Assembly (NCBI RefSeq): GCF_013404085.1 | Contig: NZ_JABFHO010000001.1 | Location: 1-64,000, forward strand | Reading direction: 5' to 3' | DNA from: Winogradskyella helgolandensis | GTDB taxonomy: Bacteria > Bacteroidota > Bacteroidia > Flavobacteriales > Flavobacteriaceae | Length of the DNA: 64,000 nt | Shown here: piece after piece, positions 44,334-53,990 of the stretch | Position numbering within the stretch: the stretch's first letter is position 1 | Layout: every line of letters starts with the position of its first letter | Notes under the pieces: model-generated | Told to the model about the DNA's origin: nothing | Seen by the model: the letters and a program-made list of their open reading frames with translations, nothing else | Database searches by the model: none | Program-made: the position numbers and the translations under genes

Positions 44334-45203
44334 TTAATACCCCGTAAACTTAAAATTAAGCATCTGTTTTAAACACCTATATAATTCCGGAAATTGAGAT
44401 TTAAATTCTAATGGTGTTTCTATAAAATTTTCTAACAATACAGCGAAAAACTCATAGTGATTGGTATAAGCATACTCCCTAAAGTATTTTGATGCAATTA
44501 AATCTTGTCGTACAGATTCATTTTCCTGTAAATACGCGGTTAAGTTTTTAAAACCTCGGTTAAAAATTAAACTACTCAAATCATTTTTACGAGACGCATT
44601 TAAATGTATGGCATGACCAAATTCGTGAATGCCTAAATTAAGGTTATCATCCCCTATTTCATATCCTTGTAAAAAATGTTCCCAAGAAAATACAATAGTC
44701 TTTAGCCGTGGGTTTACCTCACCTTTATGATACATGTTATTTATTTGAGAATAATAAGCATTGGGGTAAATGATAACCGTTTCTACAATATCTAACTGAT
44801 AAGTTTTAAATCCAAAACATAGCATAGTTGCAGTAGCTGCAATCATAACTTTCATCTGCTCGGTCACTTCGAGATTCTCTCTCCCTATAAATTCATTTGT
44901 ATCAATAAATTCAGAAACCCTATGTTCAAATTGACGTTGATGCTTATAGGGCAGTCTTCGGAAAAAAGTATGCCCATTTTTTAAAATTTCTCTTTGTCTC
45001 GGAGATAAATTGTTAAGCTTAAATAAACGATATATAAACAATGGTTTGTTAAATATTGAAGCGTAATAAAATTGAAAAATCTTTATTAGCCGATATATTA
45101 TAAAAAATACTATTATAACAATGCCAATAGGAATTACATAATTTGAAATTAACTCCATTTCAAAGATTTCTTGTTCTGTTTTTGATACAATTAATAAAAA
45201 CAT
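44334..45203 (-). CDS. MtfA/M90-family zinc peptidase-like membrane protein
   Basis: A 289-residue protein. The N-terminus has one hydrophobic helix (YVIPIGIVIIVFFIIYRLIK). The soluble part carries the zinc site LNLGIHEFGHAIHLNASRKN near 186-205 (HExxH) and the upstream segments VMIAATATMLCFGF and IVFSWEHFLQGYEIGDDNLN, the Peptidase_M90 (MtfA) pattern. MtfA controls the glucose PTS regulator Mlc in enterobacteria; Mlc is not expected here, so the target is unknown. The start at 45203 is not certain; an internal ATG at 45158 (MELISNYVI) would begin right before the TM helix and is also plausible. Confidence 0.85.
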   Translation of the reverse strand: MFLLIVSKTEQEIFEMELISNYVIPIGIVIIVFFIIYRLIKIFQFYYASIFNKPLFIYRLFKLNNLSPRQREILKNGHTFFRRLPYKHQRQFEHRVSEFIDTNEFIGRENLEVTEQMKVMIAATATMLCFGFKTYQLDIVETVIIYPNAYYSQINNMYHKGEVNPRLKTIVFSWEHFLQGYEIGDDNLNLGIHEFGHAIHLNASRKNDLSSLIFNRGFKNLTAYLQENESVRQDLIASKYFREYAYTNHYEFFAVLLENFIETPLEFKSQFPELYRCLKQMLNFKFTGY

Positions 45204-45544
45204 CTATTACTTGTGAACTCAAAATTTCGCTTCAAAACACGGACTCCAGTTATTAAAATGTAAATCATTGTTAAATATAACAGAACATATCTATTCAAGA
45301 TATTAAGAACCCATTTTATTTTAAAAACAATAGAATTGATATTTGTGAATATTAATTTTTAGAGTCGCAAAAAGACTAAAACAACGACAAACATATAGTA
45401 TCGTATAATTCAATTTTTACTACATTTAGAATTTGCAACTCATCAAATAATAAGCTCTTTTATTACTCCAAAAAAAAAGTAAGCATGGTTACCTAAACGC
45501 ATACTTACTTTTCTAATTGTAATTTTCTACATGACTTATAAAGT
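45204..45544. other. 341-bp spacer between the M90 peptidase and gdh genes
   Basis: It holds the terminator of the glutamate dehydrogenase gene (45471-45512). The rest, 45204-45470, is AT-rich with no gene or clear repeat. Confidence 0.5.
45471..45512 (-). terminator. Intrinsic terminator of the glutamate dehydrogenase gene
   Basis: Stem AAAAGTAAGCATG/CATACTTACTTTT (one G-T pair) with a 12-base loop; on the minus strand an eight-base T tract follows. It lies 32 bp after the gdh stop. Confidence 0.85.
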
Positions 45545-46849
45545 CTATGGAAAGATCCCACGTTGAATGTAGGCTTTTTCTATGCGTTTTATTGCAATAC
45601 AAAAGGCTGCCGTTCTCATATCTACACCTTCACTTTCAGAATAGTCATGAACTTTATCAAAAGAGACTTTTAGCTTTTTACGTAACTTATCTAAAACTTC
45701 TTCTAGATGCCAAATCTCACCACTTCTATTTTGCAACCATTCGTAATAACTTCCAATTACACCACCCGAATTACATAAAATATCTGGTATAATGACGATA
45801 CCTCTTTCAAGTAAGATATTCTCACCCTCAACATTTGTAGGACCATTAGCGCCTTCTGCAATTAGTTTTGCTTTTATTTTTGACGCATTCTTTTTTGTTA
45901 TTTGATTTCCTAATGCTGCAGGAATACAAATATCACAATCTATGGCAAAGAATTCACTTTTTTCAACAGGCGTAGAATCTGGATAATTGATAATCGTACC
46001 TTTATTTTCATGGTTATACTTAAAAAGTGCTTCAACATCTAAGCCGTCTTGATTTTCAATACCTCCCTGAGCATCCTGAACTCCCACTAATTTAGCACCA
46101 TCTTTTTCTAAAAAATGTGAAGCCCAATATCCAACATTACCAAAACCTTGAACAATAAACTTTTTACCGTTTAAATCCATATCATTGTTATCTGCCCAAA
46201 ATTTAATAGTTAAATAAACACCAAACCCTGTAGCTCTATCTCTACCTTCTAGTCCTCCACTGCCATCTGGCTTTCCGGTAACAACATGTTGATTTGCGGA
46301 GCGCTGTGCTGGTGGCCTAGAACTCATATAGGTATCAGCAATCCAAGCCATAGTTTGACTATTGGTATTAACATCTGGAGCAGGAATATCGTGTTCAGGA
46401 CCAATGTTATCAGCTAAAGCATAAGTAAAACGTCTAGTAATACGTTCTAATTCAGATTCCGAATATAACGCTGGATCAATCTTTATACCGCCTTTTGCAC
46501 CTCCATAAGGCAAACCTGCTAGAGACGTTTTCCATGTCATCCACATGGCTAATGCCCTTGCCGCATCTAAATCTACAGTTGCATGGTAACGTAAGCCTCC
46601 TTTATAAGGTCCTAATGCACCGTTGTGCTGCACACGATAACCAGTAAAAACTTCAACATCTCCATTGTCCATTTTTACAGGAAAGTTGACTAAGATTTCA
46701 TTGTTAGTGATACTTAGTATTTTCTTAATATTAGGGTGTAAGTTAATATGATTGGCCGCACTGTTAAACTGCTCCATCACATTATCCATCATACCTTTTA
46801 AAGGCACTTTTTTAACCTTTGTTTTTAAGTTATTTTTTGAATTTCCCAT
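45545..46849 (-). CDS. gdh: Glu/Leu/Phe/Val-type glutamate dehydrogenase
   Basis: A 434-residue hexameric dehydrogenase that interconverts glutamate and 2-oxoglutarate plus ammonia. The catalytic region is GALGPYKGGLRYHATVDLDA near 74-93, then MTWKTSLAGLPYGGAKGGIK near 104, with lysines at the usual positions. The PDVNTNSQTMAWIADTYM segment is near 159 and the Rossmann site FIVQGFGNVGYWASHFLEKD near 226. The length fits the NAD-linked or dual enzymes of about 420-435 residues. It is a single-gene unit with its own -7 box and terminator. Confidence 0.93.
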   Translation of the reverse strand: MGNSKNNLKTKVKKVPLKGMMDNVMEQFNSAANHINLHPNIKKILSITNNEILVNFPVKMDNGDVEVFTGYRVQHNGALGPYKGGLRYHATVDLDAARALAMWMTWKTSLAGLPYGGAKGGIKIDPALYSESELERITRRFTYALADNIGPEHDIPAPDVNTNSQTMAWIADTYMSSRPPAQRSANQHVVTGKPDGSGGLEGRDRATGFGVYLTIKFWADNNDMDLNGKKFIVQGFGNVGYWASHFLEKDGAKLVGVQDAQGGIENQDGLDVEALFKYNHENKGTIINYPDSTPVEKSEFFAIDCDICIPAALGNQITKKNASKIKAKLIAEGANGPTNVEGENILLERGIVIIPDILCNSGGVIGSYYEWLQNRSGEIWHLEEVLDKLRKKLKVSFDKVHDYSESEGVDMRTAAFCIAIKRIEKAYIQRGIFP

Positions 46850-46889
46850 TTATATGCATTATTTTTTTGAATAATTTATTTTTACACAG

Positions 46890-46897
46890 CAAAAATA
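46890..46897 (-). promoter_or_regulatory. Candidate -7 box for glutamate dehydrogenase
   Basis: The minus strand reads TATTTTTG (consensus TAnnTTTG), giving a leader of about 34 nt to the ATG at 46849. No TTG at standard spacing. Confidence 0.4.
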
Positions 46898-47752
46898 ACA
46901 CTTTCAATAATATAAAGGGATTATATTATTAAATAACTAAAGTAGATTTCAAACAAATATTCTTTGTGCAAAAATCTTTATCGTCCACTACATAAAAAAG
47001 AAAGATTCTAACCAATCAATACAAAACAAAAAGCACTATAATGAAAACACCGATTGATACAAGGTCATTAGAACTTAGTTCTAATTCAATTTTTTAGTCC
47101 TCAGTTTGCAGCATCGTATATAAGTGGTGTTATTAATTTTAGACCTCTTCTATTTTATAAAATTTTAATGCAAAGCTGAGCGGCTTACTAGACTGTTGAT
47201 CAACAAGTGTTTTTGAAAACTAATATACCACCTGTCTAGTCATTAATTGTAGTGCTTCTATTGTTTTATAATCATGGTTAAGATAAATTAATGCATAAAA
47301 AATGTCACTTAAAAAACTTATAGCTAACTCAAAAGCATAAAATTATACAATCATTTTTTGAAATTTACTTTGGATTCTCTGTTTGAATAACAAGAAAAGT
47401 TTCAAGGTCTTTTATGAAAAAAATTAATTTGTCATGAAATAGTAAAAAAAAGAACATTTTCACTTCGTGGATTTTAGACTATTTGTATTTTCTTGTTTCC
47501 ATTTTTAAAACATCTAAAACCAAGACTTTGATAAGGTTTGTATACTGTTTTTTCTTTTTTTTCCTAAAATCTCAACGTTTTCATGATGCGATATTTGAGT
47601 AATAAAGTTTATAACCTTTAGGAGACACAGAATTGCACGCTATAAAAATCTATAGATTTATAAAAAATTCAAGAATATTATGTCGTAATATTTTTAACTC
47701 GTTTATCCTACTAAACTTTATCTAAATATTTTAATACCTATAGAATTCCTAG

Positions 47753-47760
47753 TATATTTG
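47753..47760 (+). promoter_or_regulatory. Candidate -7 box at the start of the Mrp operon
   Basis: TATATTTG matches TAnnTTTG. It ends 18 bp before the ATG at 47779, predicting a very short leader of about 12 nt. It overlaps the upstream TTG (47758) that an automatic start caller might choose, which supports 47779 as the real start. Confidence 0.45.
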
Positions 47761-47778
47761 TTTTTTAGTCAAAACTAT

Positions 47779-50109
47779 ATGCTCATAGCTATACTCTCAG
47801 GTTTTTTATTTTCTTTTTTTATGGTGTTTGTCGGCAAATATATGAAAGGCAAATTAGCCTTATTATCTGCCTTGATTCCTTTGGGTCTTTTTCTATATTT
47901 TTTGCAGTTTGCAGGGCGTATTTCAAATGGTGAAATCATAAGTCAAACCTATGCGTGGGTACCTTCGCTTGGTGTTGATTTTGGATTAACTCTAGATGGA
48001 CTTTCGCTCATTTTCTGTTTAATGATAACCGGTATAGGCTTCCTAGTCTTTGCCTACACTGCAGCTTATCTCAAAGGCCATCATTACTTAGATCGTTTTT
48101 ATGGTTATTTAGGAATTTTTATGGCAGCAATGCTAGGCGTAGTACTCTCAGATAATGTTATTTCTTTATTTACATTTTGGGAGCTTACAAGTATTAGTTC
48201 TTTTTTCTTAATCGGCTTTAACAACAATGAGGAGGCTTCGAGAAAATCTGCAGTTTTGGCTCTGGCAATCACTGGTATTGGTGGATTGTTATTATTTGCA
48301 GGAGTTGTAATTTTAGGTAATGTTGTAGGTACTTACAGTATTTCGGAAATGTTGAGTTCCAAGGAATTCATTGCCAATAGCCCACAATACATCTTAATTG
48401 TTGCTTTAATTTTTGGTGCAGCATTTACGAAATCTGCACAATTTCCTTTTCATTTTTGGCTTCCGGGCGCAATGAAAGCACCTACACCAGTTTCTACATA
48501 TCTGCATTCTGCAACCATGGTAAAAGCAGGTGTGTACTTATTAATGCGTTTTACCCCTATTTTGGGCAGTACGGAATTTTGGAATTCTACTTTAATTATT
48601 GTGGGAAGTATTACAATGCTTTATGCGGCAATTCATACACTTTTTAGAACTGATTTAAAAGGGATTTTAGCTTATTCTACCATTTCAGCTCTTGGTATTT
48701 TAGTCTTTCTAATCGGGCTAGGCACAGAAGCGGCACTTTTAGCAGCTTGTGTCTTTATTCTAGTTCATGCCTTATATAAAGCCACATTGTTCCTAATCAC
48801 CGGAATTATTGATCATGAAACCGGAACTAGGGATGTCACTGTACTTTCTGGTCTAAGAAAAGTACTTTTTCCAGTTGCGATTGCTGGCTTTTTAGCTGCA
48901 ATTTCCAATGCTGGTATTCCTCCAAGTTTTGGTTTTTTAGGAAAAGATTTAATTTATGAAGCCACTTTGCATTTTGGCAATTCTGCTATTTTATTGACCG
49001 TTTTAGCCATTATCACCAATATTTTATTATTATATGCCGGCTTTTTAGCTGGAATAAAACCCTTCACAGGAAAACTTCCAGATACGTTTTCTAAAGTACA
49101 TTTACCCAGTTTTTTAATGTGGACACCTCCATTGATTCTTGCAATTTTAGGAATTTTAATTGGGGTTTTTCCATCCATAATTCAAGGTAGCTTAATTCAA
49201 CCTGCTGTTAACGCCTTAGGAGAAACCGGTAGTGCGGTAGAATTAAAATTATGGCATGGTTTCAATACTATTCTAGCCTTAAGTGCCACAACTATTGGCA
49301 TTGGTTTGCTATTATATTTTTTTATAAAACCTTCTGTAAAAATTGAAGCTGCCATAAAAAAACTTGAATATCTATCCCCAAAAACTATGATAGAAGGATT
49401 CGGGATTGCTTTCGGGCATTTCTCAAAAATCTGGACCACTTTTTTTCAAAACGGTTTCTTAAGGCACTATGTTTCCACCATTATTCTATTTTTGGTACTG
49501 GTTATGGGATATACCTTGCTAAATAATACAAATTATGTATTGAATTTTAGCTCTTTGACTCAACTAACCATATATGAAGTAATTACTGTGATTATAATGA
49601 TTGGAGGTATTTTATATACGGTATTCTCAAAATCCCGTTTGGCTGCTGTTGCGGCAATGGGAGTTGTGGGTTTAACCATCAGTTTGATATTTGTATATTA
49701 CAGTGCGCCAGACCTTGCTATGACACAGTTTTCTATTGATACACTTACGGTTATTTTATTTGTACTGGTACTGTACAGGCTTCCAAAATATTTAAAATTA
49801 TCCAATTATAAATCAAGAATTAAAGATGGTATTTTATCCATTACTTTTGGGACATTAATTACAATTCTTGCCTTAGAAGTATTGAACGAGCCTCAAAACT
49901 CAGAGATTTCTGAATTTTATGCAGATAACGCTTATCTTCTTGCAAAAGGAAAAAATGTTGTAAATGTTATTTTGGTGGACTTCAGAGGAATTGACACTTT
50001 TATGGAAATTTCTGTTTTAACCATTGCCGCCATTGGAGTGTTCGGGCTTCTAAAGTTAAGATTGACCACAAAAGATAGAGCAATTGTAAAAGATAAAAAT
50101 AAAATATAA
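47779..50109 (+). CDS. mrpA: Na+/H+ antiporter subunit A (Mrp/Mnh)
   Basis: Largest subunit of the Mrp antiporter, homologous to NuoL of complex I; 776 residues from the chosen ATG. About 20 helices. Proton-pumping motifs include FTFWELTSISSFFLIGFNNN near 131 and FHFWLPGAMKAPTPVSTYLH near 224 (conserved Lys near the transmembrane His/Glu), and ALYKATLFLITGIIDHETGT near 333. The C-terminal section, about 590-690, is the MbhD/MbhE-like part (YYSAPDLAMTQFSIDTLTVI). I chose ATG 47779 over the upstream TTG 47758 because the TTG lies inside a likely -7 box. First gene of a seven-gene operon. Confidence 0.94.
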   Translation: MLIAILSGFLFSFFMVFVGKYMKGKLALLSALIPLGLFLYFLQFAGRISNGEIISQTYAWVPSLGVDFGLTLDGLSLIFCLMITGIGFLVFAYTAAYLKGHHYLDRFYGYLGIFMAAMLGVVLSDNVISLFTFWELTSISSFFLIGFNNNEEASRKSAVLALAITGIGGLLLFAGVVILGNVVGTYSISEMLSSKEFIANSPQYILIVALIFGAAFTKSAQFPFHFWLPGAMKAPTPVSTYLHSATMVKAGVYLLMRFTPILGSTEFWNSTLIIVGSITMLYAAIHTLFRTDLKGILAYSTISALGILVFLIGLGTEAALLAACVFILVHALYKATLFLITGIIDHETGTRDVTVLSGLRKVLFPVAIAGFLAAISNAGIPPSFGFLGKDLIYEATLHFGNSAILLTVLAIITNILLLYAGFLAGIKPFTGKLPDTFSKVHLPSFLMWTPPLILAILGILIGVFPSIIQGSLIQPAVNALGETGSAVELKLWHGFNTILALSATTIGIGLLLYFFIKPSVKIEAAIKKLEYLSPKTMIEGFGIAFGHFSKIWTTFFQNGFLRHYVSTIILFLVLVMGYTLLNNTNYVLNFSSLTQLTIYEVITVIIMIGGILYTVFSKSRLAAVAAMGVVGLTISLIFVYYSAPDLAMTQFSIDTLTVILFVLVLYRLPKYLKLSNYKSRIKDGILSITFGTLITILALEVLNEPQNSEISEFYADNAYLLAKGKNVVNVILVDFRGIDTFMEISVLTIAAIGVFGLLKLRLTTKDRAIVKDKNKI

Positions 50110-50121
50110 ACTCATAATACC

Positions 50122-50535
50122 TTGAAATCAATAATTTTAAAGACCGCATCTAATTACCTACTGCCACTTTTGTTGCTGTTTTCCTTATTTATATTGTTAA
50201 GAGGTCATTATTTGCCCGGAGGTGGTTTTGTAGGTGGTCTTATAGCATCCATAGCATTTGTTTTACATGCATTCGCAAATGGACTACAAACTACCAAACA
50301 TTTATTACGTATTCACCCTGGATTTTTAATGCCTATAGGGCTATCAGTGGCATTTTTAGCAGGGATATCCCCTATGTTTCTTAGCGGATTGCCCTTTATG
50401 ACAGGTATTTGGTTTCCCGAACCTATAAGTGTTGTAGGTATGATTGGGTCCGCCTTGTTTTTTGATATTGGTGTCTATTTGGTGGTCATAGGAATATCGT
50501 TAACTATAATTTTTACTATAACAGAATCCAAATAA
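50122..50535 (+). CDS. mrpB: Na+/H+ antiporter subunit B (MnhB)
   Basis: A 137-residue membrane protein, four helices. The MnhB signature RGHYLPGGGFVGGLIASIAF is near 27-46, and GIWFPEPISVVGMIGSALFF near 95. It starts at TTG because no ATG or GTG precedes the family's usual N-terminal helix. Twelve bases separate it from mrpA, and mrpC follows after 3 bp. Confidence 0.93.
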   Translation: MKSIILKTASNYLLPLLLLFSLFILLRGHYLPGGGFVGGLIASIAFVLHAFANGLQTTKHLLRIHPGFLMPIGLSVAFLAGISPMFLSGLPFMTGIWFPEPISVVGMIGSALFFDIGVYLVVIGISLTIIFTITESK

Positions 50536-50538
50536 ACT

Positions 50539-50886
50539 ATGGAGTTATTATTAGCTATACTTATTGGTCTACTTTATGCCGCAGGATTATATATGATGCT
50601 GCGCAGAAGTTTGGTAAAGCTCATTATTGGCTTAATACTATTAGGAAATGGTGCAAATTTGTTGATCTTTTTATTGGGAAGAATTACAAAGGGACTTCCT
50701 CCCATTATACCAGAAGAATCTAGCGTATTTACATCTGCTTATGCAGATCCTGTACCGCAAGCACTAATATTAACCGCAATCGTAATTAGTTTTGGTTTGC
50801 AGTCTTTTGCAATAATACTCGTTAAAAGAGCCTATAAAGTAGTGAAAACAGACGATTTAGATCAAATGAATTCAACAGACCGATAA
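50539..50886 (+). CDS. mrpC: Na+/H+ antiporter subunit C (NuoK-like)
   Basis: A 115-residue three-helix membrane protein homologous to Nuo[21 protein letters not shown] at the start, [20 protein letters not shown] near 28 and [20 protein letters not shown] near 71, the NuoK/MnhC motifs. The start ATG lies 3 bp after the mrpB stop; the mrpD start follows within 3 bp. Confidence 0.93.
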   Translation: MELLLAILIGLLYAAGLYMMLRRSLVKLIIGLILLGNGANLLIFLLGRITKGLPPIIPEESSVFTSAYADPVPQALILTAIVISFGLQSFAIILVKRAYKVVKTDDLDQMNSTDR

Positions 50887-50888
50887 TA

Positions 50889-52409
50889 ATGATGGCACAA
50901 ATAGTTTTCTACCCAATTATTGTACAGTTGCTTTTGGCAATTAGTCTTCTTTTTAGCTGGAAATGGATAAAATGGCAAAAAATTATAAGTAACGTCGGTA
51001 GCGTTTTAAGCTTAGGCATAGCTATTTGGTTATTTTCAACAACCTGGACAGAAGGTACACTTACCGTACAAGCAGGAAACTGGCAAGCTCCTTTCGGTAT
51101 TAGTTTTGTATCCGACACCTTTGCTGCTACTTTAGTGCTCCTTACAGCAATAAGTGGTATGGCTGTTTCTTTTTTTTCAGTAGGAACCATAATGCCAGCC
51201 CGATTAAAATTTGGATTCCTGCCCATTTTTCACTTTTTGTTATTGGGATTAAATGGGGCTTTTCTTACTGGAGATATTTTTAACTTGTATGTTTGGTTTG
51301 AAATCATCCTAATAAGCTCTTTTGTTTTAATAACCCTTGGTGGTGAAAAAACACAAATTGAAGGTGCCATTAAATATTTTACACTCAATATTTTTGCCTC
51401 TGTTATTTTTTTGACTGCCATTGCCGTTTTGTATGGTTTAACGGGTTCATTAAATATGGCGGATCTTGCATTAAAAGTTCCAGAGATCCAAAATAGAGCA
51501 TTAGTAGAGGTTACTGCTATTTTATTTTTAATAGGCTTTGGGATAAAATCCGCCTTATTTCCACTTTATTTTTGGTTGCCTGCTTCTTATCACACTCCTC
51601 CTCCAGCAGTTTCCGCTATTTTTGGAGGCTTGTTAACCAAAGTCGGTGTTTATGCCCTTATTAGAGTGTTTACCTTAATTTTTGTAGGAGATGCTTTTTT
51701 GGAAAATATTATTTTAGTATTAGCATTTTTAACTTTATTTAGTGGTGCTTTAGGTGCATTGACCCAAAATAATTTTTCAAAAGTTTTTTCATATCTTATT
51801 ATATGCCATATAGGATACATGATTCTAGGTTTAGGTTTGTACACTGAAATTGCCATCACAGGAGTGGTTTTTTACCTTATACACGATATTATTGCTAAAA
51901 CCAACCTCTTTATGATTGGCGGATTAATATACCGAATTACAGGGACTTATAGTATGCGAGATTCAGGAGGTTTGTATGCTAAATACCCGCTTATATCATT
52001 ACTAATTATCATTCCTTTTTTCTCTTTGGTTGGAGTCCCTCCTCTTTCTGGGTTCTGGGCAAAATTAACATTGATATCAGAAAGTTTTAAAGCCGGAAAT
52101 TACTGGCTTATTGCAGCCATTATATTTGCTACATTTATTACCTTGTTTGTGATAGCAAGAATATGGTCCGAGGTTTTTTGGAAAGAAAGCAAACCACTGC
52201 CTAAATTGCAAAATTTTAGGTATTTTGAGAAATTGAAGCTTCAAAAGAAAATACTTATCGTAGGTCCTATAGTTTTTCTTACACTAATATCCTTATATAT
52301 AGGTTTTGGGGCAGAATATATCCAGCGCCTTGCAACAAGGGTTGCCAATGAGTTAATGGATAATCAACAATATATTCAGGCGGTATTGGGATTCAATACC
52401 ACAAATTAA
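50889..52409 (+). CDS. mrpD: Na+/H+ antiporter subunit D (NuoN/NuoM-like)
   Basis: A 506-residue membrane protein of about 14 helices, paralogous to mrpA and NuoM. Key segments: FLTGDIFNLYVWFEIILISS near 119-138, the conserved Lys/His region FPLYFWLPASYHTPPPAVSA near 223-242, LIYHDIIAKTNLF-like VFYLIHDIIAKTNLFMIGGL near 326. Two adjacent ATGs are available at 50889 and 50892; the first keeps 2 bp from the mrpC stop. Confidence 0.94.
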   Translation: MMAQIVFYPIIVQLLLAISLLFSWKWIKWQKIISNVGSVLSLGIAIWLFSTTWTEGTLTVQAGNWQAPFGISFVSDTFAATLVLLTAISGMAVSFFSVGTIMPARLKFGFLPIFHFLLLGLNGAFLTGDIFNLYVWFEIILISSFVLITLGGEKTQIEGAIKYFTLNIFASVIFLTAIAVLYGLTGSLNMADLALKVPEIQNRALVEVTAILFLIGFGIKSALFPLYFWLPASYHTPPPAVSAIFGGLLTKVGVYALIRVFTLIFVGDAFLENIILVLAFLTLFSGALGALTQNNFSKVFSYLIICHIGYMILGLGLYTEIAITGVVFYLIHDIIAKTNLFMIGGLIYRITGTYSMRDSGGLYAKYPLISLLIIIPFFSLVGVPPLSGFWAKLTLISESFKAGNYWLIAAIIFATFITLFVIARIWSEVFWKESKPLPKLQNFRYFEKLKLQKKILIVGPIVFLTLISLYIGFGAEYIQRLATRVANELMDNQQYIQAVLGFNTTN

Positions 52410-52427
52410 GAAAAATATAAACCAATA

Positions 52428-52904
52428 ATGAAAGGTCAATTTTTAAGCAATATTCTTTTAACCTTTGTCTGGGTTGCCTTAACAGGAAGCTTCGCTTTTC
52501 TGAACTTTTTGTTTGGTTTTGCAATCGCTTTTGTCATTTTATGGGTTATAAACATAAAGAGAGAAGACACAAAATACTTTAAGATTGTACCTAAGATAAT
52601 TGCATTCTTTTTCTTCTTTTCATACGAACTCATTAAAGCAAATATTCAAGTAGCATATGATGTCATTACCCCAAAATTTTATATGACACCTGGAATTGTA
52701 AAAGTACCTCTCGATGTTAAAACGGATATAGGAATAACCCTTTTGGCAAATTTAATTTCGCTGACACCCGGCACTTTAAGTTTAGATGTTTCTGATGACA
52801 AAAAAGTACTGTATGTACATTCTATGTATATTTCAGATAAAGAAAAATTTATAAAGAGCATTAAAAAAGGGTTTGAAGCACGATTATTAGAAATATTGAG
52901 ATGA
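52428..52904 (+). CDS. mrpE: Na+/H+ antiporter subunit E
   Basis: A 158-residue protein of the MnhE family: two or three hydrophobic helices (NILLTFVWVALTGSFAFLNF, IIAFFFFFSYELIKANIQVA), then a soluble C-terminal part with ITLLANLISLTPGTLSLDVS near 105 and a YVHSMYISD segment typical of MrpE. The last four bases, ATGA, overlap the mrpF start, showing translational coupling. Its place in the complex is structural. Confidence 0.92.
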   Translation: MKGQFLSNILLTFVWVALTGSFAFLNFLFGFAIAFVILWVINIKREDTKYFKIVPKIIAFFFFFSYELIKANIQVAYDVITPKFYMTPGIVKVPLDVKTDIGITLLANLISLTPGTLSLDVSDDKKVLYVHSMYISDKEKFIKSIKKGFEARLLEILR

Positions 52905-53176
52905 CACTATACAACTATTTATATTATTTACTTTTGCCTATACTAGCAATATCGATATTATTGCTTTTTATTAGGTTTATGATTGGCCCAAGCATTGTCG
53001 ATAGGGTAATTGCATTAGATTTATTGATCACTACAAGTGTAGGAATTATAACGGTATATAGTATTGTATATGATCAGCCCACATTTTTAGATATTGCAAT
53101 GATTTTAGCATTGATTGCATTTTTAGGAACGGTGGCGTTCTCTTACTATTTGGAAAAAAGAAACAAAAATGAGTGA
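52901..53176 (+). CDS. mrpF: Na+/H+ antiporter subunit F
   Basis: A 91-residue three-helix protein, MnhF family: FIRFMIGPSIVDRVIALDLL near 25-44 with the GPSxxDRVxALD signature, LITTSVGIITVYSIVYDQPT, then FLDIAMILALIAFLGTVAFS. It overlaps mrpE by 4 bp and mrpG by 8 bp. Confidence 0.92.
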   Translation: MTLYNYLYYLLLPILAISILLLFIRFMIGPSIVDRVIALDLLITTSVGIITVYSIVYDQPTFLDIAMILALIAFLGTVAFSYYLEKRNKNE

Positions 53177-53564
53177 TATATTAGTAGGAATTTTAGCAAC
53201 TTTTGGGACCGTGTTTGTACTTCTAGCCGCAGTAGGCTTAATACGTATGCCAGACACCTATTTGCGGATTTCAGTAACCACAAAAGCTGCAACCTTGGGA
53301 ATAGGGCTGATATTGATTGCCGCTGCCGTTTATTTTAATGACTTATCTATTACTTCAAGAGTGCTCGCCATTATATTATTTATTGTACTTACTGCTCCTA
53401 TTGCTGCCCATCTTATAGGTAGAGCTTCTTATTTTATTGGAATTAAATTATGGGATAAATCAATTATGGACGATCTTAAAGGAAAATACAAAAAAAGAAC
53501 CCATGAATTATCTAGTGAAGACACTAATGACAGCTCTAATAGTGAAGATAACATTAACAAATAA
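53169..53564 (+). CDS. mrpG: Na+/H+ antiporter subunit G
   Basis: A 131-residue membrane protein: LAAVGLIRMPDTYLRISVTT near 19-38 and KAATLGIGLILIAAAVYFND, the MnhG/PhaG motif RMPDxYxRxxxxxKAxTLG, then VLTAPIAAHLIGRASYF. The C-terminal 30 residues are charged and Ser/Asn-rich. It ends the Mrp operon; no strong terminator is seen downstream. Confidence 0.92.
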   Translation: MSDILVGILATFGTVFVLLAAVGLIRMPDTYLRISVTTKAATLGIGLILIAAAVYFNDLSITSRVLAIILFIVLTAPIAAHLIGRASYFIGIKLWDKSIMDDLKGKYKKRTHELSSEDTNDSSNSEDNINK

Positions 53565-53990
53565 AGTTTAGCAGGAAATAGAGCGAAATTCAAATGCTTG
53601 GCTGGGTTTACAATGCCGACACCTCATTGCCCTATACAGGTCTTTAAAAGGCAAATTTGACTAAACCAAAGTTACTACTGTGGCATACATGAGTAAAATA
53701 CCACTAAAACTTTCAATTCCATTAATTTTTTAAATGGTGAGAGAACTTATTTTTAATTATGTAAGTTGGTTTTTTTCAATATAAGATAGCTTCATAGTCA
53801 CTTTCATTTTTATAATTACTCAACCTCACTAGGCATCATAATAACTCTTTATGCTTAAACCTTCAATATGATTTAAAAATAAACAGTTTTTTCTATTAAA
53901 ACCCCTATTATTTCAGCTTTACTATTTAAGTATGCAACACTATAAATTAATAGAATTAACATAAAAACACCTTCATCTGGTATAGTTACA
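53565..53990. other. 426-bp convergent spacer after the Mrp operon
   Basis: The plus-strand Mrp operon and the minus-strand DoxX gene converge here. No gene, clean terminator hairpin or tandem repeat was recognised in this AT-rich stretch. Confidence 0.45.

Larger units (their letters stand above)
46850..47778. other. Large spacer between gdh and the Mrp operon
   Basis: About 900 bp without a supported gene. It contains the gdh -7 box at the left edge (46890-46897) and a rightward box at 47753-47760. The middle is AT-rich with many short homopolymers; no hairpin with a T tract, tandem repeat or conserved frame was recognised. A degraded gene cannot be excluded. Confidence 0.45.

Noticed and set aside
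47779..53564. Respiratory complex I (nuo) genes
   Set aside because: Subunits A and D resemble NuoL/NuoM, but the seven-gene A-B-C-D-E-F-G order with MnhB, MnhE, MnhF and MnhG signatures identifies an Mrp antiporter.
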